Origin: Canna indica
Lineage: Eukaryota > Streptophyta > Magnoliopsida > Zingiberales > Cannaceae
Length of the DNA stretch: 64,000 nucleotides
Assembly (NCBI GenBank): GCA_034359265.1
Contig: CP136891.1
Location: 47,670,001-47,734,000 of the forward strand
Direction of reading: 5' to 3'
The translations under genes and the position numbers were made by a program. Under the pieces are notes generated by a model. The model saw only the letters and a program-made list of their open reading frames with translations. It had not been told where the DNA came from and did not search any database. The first letter of the stretch is position 1; every line of letters starts with the position of its first letter. This document shows, piece after piece, positions 31,031-41,547 of the stretch.

Positions 31031-32427
31031 ATGTGGAGACTTGGGTGACAAGATAGGCGCCCTCAGGGGCGTCTTCTATTGCGCCTTCATCCTTCTCGAT
31101 GAACCCTAATCGGGGCATGGTCCTCAGCCTCAAGCATCGCCACCTCGGCCTCAATCGCCGCCATCATGGCCTCAGTCACCGCCACCTCAGCCTCAGTCGT
31201 TCTCACCCTCGGCCTCAGCGCCACTACTGATCTCGGCTCTAGAGCCTCTGCCTATAAACTCGAACAACTTCGAGGATTTCGATAACTACCAAACAAGTAA
31301 TCTCTATACAAATTTTGCCTTTAACAGGAATCTAATCTCAGCCCGAAGACTCGTCAGCGACCCGAAAGGCCATGACAATTATCTGCCCAAAAACGCCAAG
31401 ATCAGGCAATATAACTTCAGTGGCTCTATCGTGTGACAAACTTGAACAAGGATTCTAGCCTTTGTGACAGCTCTTAGCACGAAATATAAACAACTTCGCA
31501 GAGGACAAACCTAAAAATTCTACACCGAGAGGCCGGTAACCTCGATCTACCTATGGTAGTGACTCAGTCTCACCCTTAGAACATACCGCTACTCCTAGAA
31601 GTGACTACTAACTGGCCGACATTGGCCAAGAAGGGCCAGAACACTCTTTAACCCTGTTGATCATCGACCATCCGACCATCCAGTGTGGACATAATCAACA
31701 CTTTGGGCCCAACCAGTTTAGGCCTAGAAATGCCCACACGCATGAATAAGACTCAAGTCAAGTCAGACGACACCGGGGGCTCCACCCAGCTATAAAAGGA
31801 CACTTGTGTCCACATTAATTATAAGGGATTCGTCATTCATGAGCCCAATATCTTCGGGATCATCCTCGGCCCATTCCGAGCGACACTCCTACTAGATTAT
31901 CAGACAACATCACTGTCAAAATATTCCTCATCCTGCACTATCTTTTTCTTTGACCCGAAACTCATTCTTACTTAAGCGTCGAAGTGCAGCCCCCCCCAGA
32001 GTCGCACTTGACTAGGAGACGCGTCGGACCACATAACCCCGACTTCAGGCAAGAACATAGTGTTAGCCAAATACCTATCAACCAACCAAAGGGCGTTGAC
32101 ACCCGCCAAAAAACTCAGCTCACAGCCAACAAAAATATGAAATCAGCACACAAGCAACATAGCCAAAAAATAAAACACCCACGAGCAACCTTATGGGCCC
32201 ACGAAGGGCGAGAGTTAAATAAGCCTCGAAGGGCGGACAATCCACAAACTGGCTACATGCAATTACAATTCAACACACCATCCACAAACAAATGGTCCAT
32301 AAGCAACAAACTTACCGAGACAAGGCTGGAGAAGCATCGACGGCTGCATAAGGGACATCGTCCCCAGGAATCCAGCCACCATCATTGGAGGAGGGCACAA
32401 CTCAGGAACAATCGTCAAAGGCTCCCT
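31031..32427. mobile_element. Retrotransposon-derived noncoding region, left part of gypsy-2 (G2)
   Basis: No convincing gene. A Pro/Gln/Ser-rich repeat tract (CCTCAG and CCGCCA units) occupies 31110-31250 within a 109-codon open stretch without ATG. A plus-strand TATA box, CTATAAAAGG, lies at about 31788 within LTR-like sequence ending near 31990. The long open stretch 31984-32517 is compositionally noncoding. The LTR-like part may belong to G2 or to another element. Confidence 0.4.
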
Positions 32428-33185
32428 CTAAGCTGGTGCAAGAGCCTCCTCCTCTCCTTCGACGAGTTGGTCAATCAGAGCGTCCTCCCTTACCTCTTTG
32501 AAGCACCCAGCCTCTGAGAAGTCAATCTCTAGGGCGAGGCATTTGGCATGCTCTAACTCTCTCTTAAAGCTCGCAGCATACTGCAAGACTGCTTCATCTT
32601 GATAGGTGCAGACTTCGCCCTCATGACGACGCACCTCCCCTCTTAGCCTCTTAGCCTCGGCCCAAACAACAGCCATCTTAGTCCTCAATTTTGCCGTCGT
32701 CTCGGCCACGACATTAGTATCGGTTTCGAGCACATATTCCAAGCTTGCAATCTTATTTTTTAGGACATCGATCGCAGCCCAAACATCCCTCGTTGAAGCC
32801 GTAGAAAGAAAGGCGACCTCAGTAAGCTTAAAGACTTCATCATCTTTCACCTCGAGGGCCTTCTCCATTCTTGCCAGCCTGGTCTTAAGGGATTCAATTT
32901 CCTGAGCCCGAGCCTCAGATGTCTTGAGCATGGAAAACTTCTCTCCTTCCCGTCTCTTTCGCCAGACTGTCCAGTTTGAGACACTGGATCTTAATATACT
33001 TGGCCACCTCCGTCGAGTCCTCCCCCTCGGGCAAGTCAGTCACGGCACCAAGTAGAAGGCACCGATCATCGCAAGAAGATGCATCAGGCCACTGCTCCGC
33101 TTGTAAGCCCTCCTGTGACGCCACCAATAACAATGCCACAATGACGATGTCCCTCGGTGAAACAACTTCCTAAGGAGGTAGATCT
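32428..33185 (-). pseudogene. G2 gag-like protein, coiled-coil C-terminal part
   Basis: Minus strand. From the element C junction (33185) the reading runs through VVSPRDIVIVALLL, then the segment DASSCDDRCLLLGAVTDLPEGED, then shifts frame near 32930 into a 167-residue coiled coil (EIESLKTRLARMEKALEVKDDEV, AKLRTKMAVVWAEAKRLRGEV) ending EEEALAPA. This style is known from the second half of 'putative gypsy type transposon' ORF proteins in plants. A TAG interrupts the segment next to the junction. The N-terminal half lies at 58981-59983, beyond element C. Confidence 0.65.
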
Positions 33186-34368
33186 TGTTGGTGAAATAGC
33201 CACACTAGAGGGGGGGGGTGAATAGCGTGTTAACTAAATCTGTTTATCTAAATTAGATTATAAATATTTTCTTAAACTACTTAGGCAATTCACAATTGAA
33301 CGACTAAATGCGGAAGCGATTAATGATAAAGCAATTAACATAAACAAAATATCAATGCTAACACAATAATTTATAGTGGTTCGACCCTAATATCTACTCC
33401 TCTACCTAAGCACCGCGCTTATGATTTCACACCCAAATCCACTAAATTATAAGTAGCTTACAATCGAGGACTTTAGACCGAAAAGACCTACTCACCTCGA
33501 AGGCACTTCCACACCTGGAAGTATACCACATTCTTACCAAGTGAGCTTTCCCACCTCAATTCCTAAGACCTACTCCTAACTTAATTAGTTTACACAAGTG
33601 GCTTTATACCTTCCTTACCAAGGATACCACTCAATCACAAGACCAAACACTAGGTCTTCTTACAACACACAAGTAAATCAAAGTAAAATAAATCAAAAAC
33701 AAATCTATTACAAGAAGAAAGTAAAGAGGACTTATCACAATGAAAACACCTCTTCTTTTTGAGCCTAGTAAGCTTGAAGACCCCTTTAATGAAGAACACT
33801 TGAGGATGAGGAATCAAGAGCTAGGTTTTATGGATTTGATCAAGGAAGAGCTTAGGAGATGCTAAGGATCACTCTTTAAGGTTTGAAAGGATCAACAACC
33901 ATGTGGGAGAGAGTTTTGGGTGGATATTTATAACCCCCCAAACTCAAGGTGTCGCCAACGGGCATTTTTCTGCCCGTTGGCGACGCTCGGTCGCTTGCTG
34001 ATCGATCGTCGGTTGACCGACCAAGCGACTGCGGGCATACTGCTGCTCTCTGACACACTTCAATCGACCTTTCGATCGATCGACTTGCCCATTGCTAGTT
34101 TTTGGCAGCATTCGATCGACCGAATTTCCTTCTACCCGATTTCCTCTTCTGTCGATCGATCGAATTTGGGCAGGCAATTTTTTTGTGTATTTTTCTTGCG
34201 CGCTTCATTATCGAGTTCCGACCTTCAGTGTGCGTCAACTTGGAGAGCTTTCCATATATTCTCTAGACTCGTCCAAGACGTCTTTGGTGCACACGTCGAA
34301 CTTCTAGAAAATTCCACGACGAACCCGAACGCCTCGACCAATGTCCTTCTGATTTTCCGATATTTTTG
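33186..34368 (-). repeat. Element C 3' LTR, truncated
   Basis: Plus strand starts TGTTGGTGAAATAGCCAC and follows the 5' LTR at 57691 closely until about 34368. There the U3 start (the segment ending ...CCAACA in the partner) is missing. TATAAATA (minus) is at 33925-33932. Confidence 0.85.
33951..33984. promoter_or_regulatory. Perfect 14-bp stem-loop upstream of the LTR TATA box
   Basis: GTCGCCAACGGGCA (33951-33964) pairs perfectly with TGCCCGTTGGCGAC (33971-33984) across a 6-base loop. On the element's sense (minus) strand it lies 18 bp upstream of TATAAATA. Equivalent stems occur in the other LTRs of the family. Confidence 0.85.
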
Positions 34369-35745
34369 ATCAAGTTTGGTGCACACGTCGAAATGCCATC
34401 AAGTTTGGTTGTGCATCAGATCCTTTTGTAGGATTTTTTGCAGGATATTAATTAATAGTAATTAATTACTATGTTGGATTAGATTCATAGTTCTATTTTC
34501 AGATTATGCTTGAAACCATGATCTGCTTGAAACTTTATTGATATTATACCTGCTGATTAGATTGAAACCATAATTTACTTAGCATTCATTATTGATATTA
34601 TTTAGTTATTGATACTATATACCTGTGGATTAGCTTGCAGTTTGATCTTTTAATTATTGATGCTATACATAATACCTTTAGCAAAATATATATAGTTTGG
34701 TCTTAAGCAGATTGATCTTAAGCAGAACAAGTGGTCCTTTGTCTATAGAAGTATCTAGTCTCCATCAATAGAAAGTCCTATTTCACCATTTGTTTCATGT
34801 GCTTCTATGAGTTCCTGGCATTTTCTATTGTCTTAGACAACATGCTTGTACTTTTTATTTTTATTTTTATTTATAGTTCAAGACACATTTTTCTGCATTA
34901 CTTGTATGACACATTTAAATTACTTCAATTAACCTAACACCTGTATAGATGTATCATTGGATGTGCTAACATTTTGCCAATAAGCTTGCATGTGATTTTT
35001 GTAATGTCTTCATGGAAAAACTAAATGTAAATCATTCATGTATTAATTTTTAAGCTTCCTGATTGCATTTCAACCCCAACGATATCTCATACATATTTTT
35101 TGGATACGTACCTCTTGGCATTCGCCTTGTACAACATGCAAATCGATTTGGATGGTAAGTTTGTTCTTTGTCATGTTTATTTCTGAACATATTTAGTAGA
35201 TACTACTAAATAATACTCATTAGTCCTGCATCCTTATAGCTTTTCATTTATCTGAAATTACTAAATAATTTATCTTTGACATATGCTTATCCTTTGGAGA
35301 TGCTTTAAACTTCTCAAAGACCTATAAATACTTGGTTAGAAAATGTAAAAGAGGACATGATGAAGTTGTCTTTACAGAGTGAAGTAGCAAGGAGAAGTGA
35401 TATAGTTATCCTATCTCGAGTCCCACCCTACCCTCAACCAATTTGTTTCATTATAAATAAATTCTAAAGAGAGCATATTTGTTATTGTATGCGAACATTG
35501 GGCATGAAATTGGAGATCAATTGAAGTAATATAACTTATACTCAATTGGTGTTTGGTATTTTTGGTCGACACACTAGTTGAAACTGACATTTATACGAAC
35601 CAGGGACAACAAGTGGCTGTTGTTTAATTTGATTGCGGGAGTCATCATCTCCTTTAGCTTCTATTGAAATTTTGATTTATTTTCATATCTACTAGATACT
35701 TTATATCTATTGAAATTTTGATTGATACTTCAACTTCTGAATTAG

Positions 35746-35821
35746 GATGCTTTCAAATAGAGAATCATCAAGACATTCAAGAAAGAGAAAGCAAGCACAT
35801 CTAAATGAACTTGAAGCACAT
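35746..35821 (+). pseudogene. Captured exon: group-C bZIP basic region
   Basis: A 76-nt exon with AG acceptor (35744-35745) and GT donor (35822). It reads MLSNRESSRHSRKRKQAHLN followed by ELEAH. This is the plant bZIP signature N-x7-R: N at the fourth residue and R-K-R-K after it, with the group-C/Opaque2-type lead-in RMLSNRES and QAHLNELE. In cellular genes this exon encodes the DNA-contacting helix and the beginning of the leucine zipper. Relatives usually have S-A-R-R-S-R where this copy has S-S-R-H-S-R. No adjoining zipper exon is recognised, so a functional factor is unlikely. Confidence 0.8.
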
Positions 35822-36635
35822 GTATGATCTAATTACCAATTTTATCTTTGGCAGGATAGAGTTCTAAAAGGGTTAAGATTTTCACAACATGCTCTAATTT
35901 CAATTTTTTCTAAGGGTAGAAAGACACTAAACTGATTTAGTTTTATGATAACACACTGGTATGTGCTATAAAGTAATTATGATGATAACAAAGGTGAAAA
36001 ATTATTATTGTTCTGATGCATCTTTTTCATTTCAGTGCTCCTGCATTATCTTCAAGAAGTGCTCTTAAATTAGCTCTGCAGACAACTGATGATAGCACAC
36101 CGAGGAGCCTTGGAAAGCATATCCAAACGAATCTTCAAAGCCCGAATTTGATGCTAGTTCAACTTTTGGAGTTGCGGTGCTAAAATCTATCATGACACAG
36201 GTACTAGTTGGAACTTATACATGAATGATTGGATAATTTTGCTGAGTACCTAGTTATTCCATAATTTCTCCAATCCATGATTAAGCACACTCAAGCATTC
36301 ATAATAGGCAAGTTTAACACTGAAATGACATTATGAATGAAGTACGTGATATCAATACTAGATGTGTATAGTTATTCTTTCTTTCATTTTATGCCACGAT
36401 TTATGGTTTGGACAACTATTTATCATATAACTATTGGATTTCTTTACTATGTTGTTTAAACTTTCTTATTTACTAATTGCTATCAACCTCGGCCATTTTA
36501 GAAATTATTAAACTAATTTTACGGGACTAATTATAATAATTGTGTATAAATATTTTATGGCATTAATTATGGAGCACTCAGTTTTTGTTTGTATCTTTTA
36601 TGTTGTAAAGTTGTATGATATTTTCCTTCTTTTAG

Positions 36636-37301
36636 GAACCAGGTGATGCCCCAGCTTGGTTTGTATGATCAATGTCGTATGAATTTGCATGGAAAGTCAA
36701 TATCTAATCAAAAGATAGATATAAATGATGCAAATATTATACCAAACTCAGCGGTGCCTTATCCATTGGTTAATGTTCATGTAGGCATACCTTGAAAGTT
36801 TGTAGGTTTGCTAAGTTAGGGACTATCTTTGCCTAAAATGAATTACTTGTGTAAATAACCTGTAACTTAGATATTCGCCCCCTTCTTTGTAGATGCTTGT
36901 AGTTTTTATTGTTCTAGTATGTCCTTCTGGTTGATATATAACCAATTCATAGTTAAACTTTCTTATTAGCTTCTCTGCAGATGCTTGTATTATGTTCCTC
37001 CTTAGTACATCCTCTATATAAAATTGACATAACTTGGAACTTTTCTTTTTTAAGAGCAACGAGAATTGAGAATGACATATGTTAAATGTGTCTTTTATGC
37101 ATTTCAAGTTTTTTTGTTTTTGTTTACTAGGATGCAATGTTGAATAAGACAAATATGATGGATACGTCATTTCATTTGAAGTATACAGATGAGGTGAAGC
37201 TCACACAATCTATTAGACCTTCAAAAATAAGAAGAGGATGGTCTCTTCCAAAGCTCTCTGCAAGTATACCTACGTCATCTTCTGTCTTCCAAGGTGGCTG
37301 A
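36636..37301 (+). pseudogene. Exon-like pieces of unknown origin in CACTA-3
   Basis: Two open pieces with splice-like borders: 36636-36780 (TTTTAG acceptor, GTAGGC donor; reads NQVMPQLGLYDQCRMNLHGK...) and 37131-37301 (ACTAG acceptor, ends TGA after FQGG). Their phases are compatible. A third piece ends at 36200 (GVAVLKSIMTQ before a GTACTA donor) but contains stops upstream. They may be later exons of the captured bZIP gene or of another gene; not recognised. Confidence 0.35.
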
Positions 37302-37489
37302 TGTTAAGCTTTATTCTATTGATTCTGCTGCTGAGAATGAGAAGATTGAATCTACATTGATTATTATGAAATTTGTAATTTAGTCTTTTAAGATGTATTT
37401 CCTTGAAAGTGACATTGTGTAATCAATTTTCTTATTAATTATAATATTATTTGTAATCCTAATGACTTTTCTTAGCAAAATATATATTA

Positions 37490-37960
37490 AAGATAAATAT
37501 ATATGCATATAACAATATTTTTAGAGACAAATATGATATATTCTGCTAATAGTGTTTGTATATTAAAGACAAATATAAATGCCTCTATTAATATTTTTAG
37601 AGACAAATATAAATGTCTCCATTAATATTTCTAGAGACAAATATATATGATTCTATTAATATTTTTAGAGGTAAATAAATATGCCTATATTGATACTTTT
37701 AGAGGCAAATATATATGCCTATATTAATATTTTTAGATGCAAATAAATTATTTGCCTCTAATAATTTTTTATATATTAGAGACAAATATATATGCCTCTA
37801 TTAATATTTGTAGAGATAAATACATTATAGGTCGCTAATACTTTTAGGGACAGGAGCTCTAGAGACGAACAATTTTATTTGTTTCTAAAAGTTATAGAGG
37901 CAAACATTTAACTTTTAGAGACAAATTTGGTTGTCTCTAATTGTCATTTTTGTTGTAGTG
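37490..37960. repeat. CACTA-3 subterminal repeats and terminus
   Basis: Around nine diverged copies of a 40-60 bp unit containing ATTAATATTTTTAGAGACAAAT, followed by inverted forms (GTTTCTAAAAGTTATAGAGGC) and the terminal TTGTAGTG. Typical CACTA transposase-binding end. Confidence 0.8.
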
Positions 37961-38175
37961 TTAGAAGGCTCTTTCTACCAACAAATCATTAGATAATAAA
38001 TAATATCCAGTACAAGAAATTCAAAATGAGGAGCATAATAAATTGATAACATATGGATTAGTACTTCTGAAAATTATATCTTTGGAAATGACTACTTAAG
38101 CATAAAATAAGATGCAATAGGATAGCCTAAATTGATGCAACTAAAATTTCTTCAAAGCATATTTTTTCTGCTTTG
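37961..38175. other. Unassigned sequence between CACTA-3 and a solo LTR
   Basis: AT-rich; may be CACTA-2 sequence displaced by the solo LTR. No gene seen. Confidence 0.4.
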
Positions 38176-40503
38176 TGTACACCCTCTAGGGTACGTGTCG
38201 GTACCCCGAAGCCTACCCTATGCACTGACTAACAACTCATGAAAACACAAGAGACTGACATTGAAAATCATAAACAAAGCAATATTACCAAACTTTATTA
38301 GATGATTGAAAACAGTTTAACTAAAACAAGTTCAGAGACATCACAAGTTTGAAAGTAACAATTTAAAAGTTTTCAAAGACACATCTAAATGTTTTATATA
38401 AAACAACACAGTGTATACTCCGACTCTACTTGAACACGACTACGACTAATAACTACCAGCTACGAGATCTGTACCCCTGTCTACCCTCCTGCGCGCCATG
38501 CCACCAAGCCATACCTCACTGGTCGGGCTCTGCAAAACAAAAATAAATAAACTCTGAGTTCACGAGGAACTCAGTGAGCGGTTCTTTTGAACCTCCACTT
38601 AAACCTCGACAAGATAACATATACAAGGTAAGACACAAATAAGGAAATTAAATATGATCACACCATAGAAGCTAACCAGTTTGCTAAGACAGAAGAATGG
38701 ATGAACCGTCCTCTCGGGCCCTTATCCATTTCACTAGCTTGACCACTAATGGCCTAAAATATATATGGATGGTTCGATTCTTCCCTCTAAGTAACCAGGC
38801 CGATCAACCTACCCAAAACCAGCCCCTAAGGGCATCTCAATTAGAACTTTCATGATTCAGATCCGTCGACTAGGATGGCCACTAGCCTTAGGAATCCTCC
38901 GGATTAGGGATAGCTAGTCCCACCCAACTCGAGTCTACCGTCAGCGTGGCCCACTGACGAAATCTCAAGACCCTCCGCCACTTGGGTCTAATACCTAGCG
39001 GGCCCGCTGGTGCAATCTCAAGACCCTAAAAACCGCTGAGTCGTGTGGTAGCTGTTCGACTAATGACACTTCTCAATAGACCATCTCAACCACAACCAGA
39101 ACCAGGTTGTGCAAGTTTTCCTATGTTTGCTTTTCGGGCGTTGCCCATGTCCGACCCTTCCCCTCGGGTCACACTACAAGGATATTGGTATCCGCTAACC
39201 ATCCCTAGATGTAGAACCTAGTAAGTGCACTTGTCTCTAAGTTAGATGTCACAACTAGATACCGAATGTAGATGAATGCGCAGTCCACTATTATCATCAA
39301 CTCTTGCTAAAATACTCACCATTACAATTATCCTGTCAAGCCAGATTTAAAGAAGATAATTTATACTAAATAAACTGATAAGGAACATGTAACATACATA
39401 TCAACGATTAAACATCATAACTAAAAATTTATGAAACCTTTCATTTGATTCAAATGCCATAACAGTCATATCCATGTATGCATTAGCAAGAACATTCCCA
39501 TAACCTTGAGAATATAATCTACATTTCTAACAAGTCCTAAGATGAATGGCAATCATATAATATAATCTCAACCTAGCGCTAAGCATGAAGTATGAATCAA
39601 CAACATAACACGACAACTAGCAAATTAATCCGAACAGTCCTACATTTTCCACCCTTGCCCTTGCTCGGCCGACTCAAGCAGGGTGATACCCTGTTCAGCC
39701 AAGCCCTCTAGGGAGGGTGAACATGGTTACGACAACTATGGAAAACATCAAACAAAAGATCTAACATTTAATGAACGTAGAGCGATCCATGAGTTGCAAA
39801 ACGATCGAGGAAATTGGGAAAATTTCGGCATGACCTTTCCCCTTTTTCCTCGACTCGACCAGCCCATAAAAATGCAAAATAATCACGTTTTGAAAATATA
39901 AAATCGTAGGTGCACAAATCGTCCAACTTCCGACACGAGAGAACACGTCGATCGACAAAACAACTCGCAAAGAAACCCGATTTCAAGATCCATAGGGTCG
40001 GCCACCCGCCTCCCTTCACAATCATAGAAACTACTCACCTTGCTTAAGGAAGAAGAAGGGTGGACGTTGGCGATCTTGAACCTTCAGACGATGACACGAT
40101 CTCCGGCACCGACCAAGATCCCCCCTCCCTCTCTCTCTCTCTCTTGCTCGGGCTGTGTGCGGCTCCAAGATATATGAGCCGCCCAAGTCATGATGAGGGA
40201 TTTTATTCCCTCATCCACTAATCACCATTTGCCCCTCTAAATGACTTAGCCTCTACTCGACTCGATCCGAGTCCGATTCAGGCTCCGATTCTATCCGTAT
40301 GCATGAGTCGAACTCGACTCAAATAAGACATCTAATGCATAGAAGGAAATAACCATTTAACCAATTTAAACTTCATACTTTCATAGGTCGAGTTATACCT
40401 TCTACTCAACGCGATTCCGTGGCTTGACCCGACTAACCCCCGATCCGGCACGCTGCACCAAAATAGATTTTTATATTAGGAATTTTTTTTTTCGGATCTT
40501 ACA
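38176..40503 (-). mobile_element. Diverged solo LTR related to the chromovirus LTRs (about 2.3 kb)
   Basis: Plus-strand ends TGTACACCCTCTAGGG and ...TCGGATCTTACA resemble the termini of the LTRs at 20935 and 59984. The internal order is also shared: a CAC(T)GGTC(A/G)(A/G)GCTCTGCAAAA segment, then GAACTCAGTGAGCG, and a downstream GTGCGGCTCCAA segment. It lacks the hairpin array. Target duplications are not visible (CTTTG versus TATCA). A (CT)n tract lies at 40131-40143. Confidence 0.7.
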
Positions 40504-41547
40504 TATCACCATTTGGAATAATGTGCTAAATGACTTGCATCGGAACATTTCATGCCACAGCTTAAGAAAAAGAAAATGTGTTAGTGGTAAGAAACAATTT
40601 TTGTCTCAGTAAATTTTATTTAGTGCCCAATGTGATGTACTCTAAGGACCACAGTAATAATTTAAACAAGTTCATATACTCATATATTTGTCAGTATCAT
40701 TAAATAATAATTAACAGTAATAATTTAAATTAATTAACAGTAATAAGCAGTAATAAGATTAGATCCACAAAAGTATAGAAGCTAAATAAGGGGACCAGTA
40801 AAGGTGACCTAGTAAACTTAGATATAAGGAAATTTAGTTGTCAAACCATGTTCACAAAAGAACATAGCCAATGGGGTCTGCAGTACATAATCATAGAAAA
40901 GCCACTATATACTAGCAAAAATATATTCCACATATACAAGTTGTAGTGCTCAAACAATATACGAAACAAGTGGAAATTTCATTCCATTTATCATGCAACT
41001 GCATAATAGATGGAATGAAATATGTGTTTATTCTATTGTACATGCTTGTTAAAGACATCTGCTGAGATGAAATGCAATCTAAGTTGATTAGCAAAGTGGC
41101 CAAGTGTACATGTATTAGACAAAATCAATATCAGTTGTTGTTTTTATCAAGATGATACTTGCTTCCTAATTCATGTTAGTGGTACTACATGATGTGCCTC
41201 TAGAATATCCAGTAGCAATTTCATCATGTTTGTAGTCTTTCTGTACTTCGAAGCTTAAATCCTTAAACATTCATTACTAAATCAAGTGTATATTATTCAT
41301 GAATAGTCTACAAATCAAACCTCTTATTTAACTTTCTGTGACATTCGTCAAGATAAGCATATCCACTACTAAGGTAAACTAGTTACCATTATAAAGAATG
41401 ACATTGTGAGAAAGCTACAAGTATTTACTTATAAGAACTTAATTCAAGTAAATTGAGTCAACCATGGTAGGAAAAAATAAAAATCCAATATATGTGAAGA
41501 TCTAAAAAAGAAAATGACAACATTTCTTATTCAAAATTCATATAAAG

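Larger units (their letters stand above)
34369..37960 (+). mobile_element. CACTA-3: gene-carrying CACTA derivative, left end missing
   Basis: The right terminus TTGTTGTAGTG at 37960 is the complement of CACTACAACAA and is preceded by an array of TTTTTAGAGACAAATAT repeats. No transposase is visible. Instead there are intron-like AT-rich stretches and exon-like pieces, one of them a bZIP basic region. The left terminus was not found; the given start is simply where element C's LTR stops. Confidence 0.6.

Noticed and set aside
31984..32517. A 177-codon plus-strand open stretch
   Set aside because: Overlaps the opposite-strand G2 coiled-coil sequence, lacks any recognisable domain and starts in LTR-like sequence; treated as a chance frame.
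36823..37170. A 115-codon minus-strand open stretch in CACTA-3
   Set aside because: Runs antisense across exon-like and intron-like sequence and shows no family motif.
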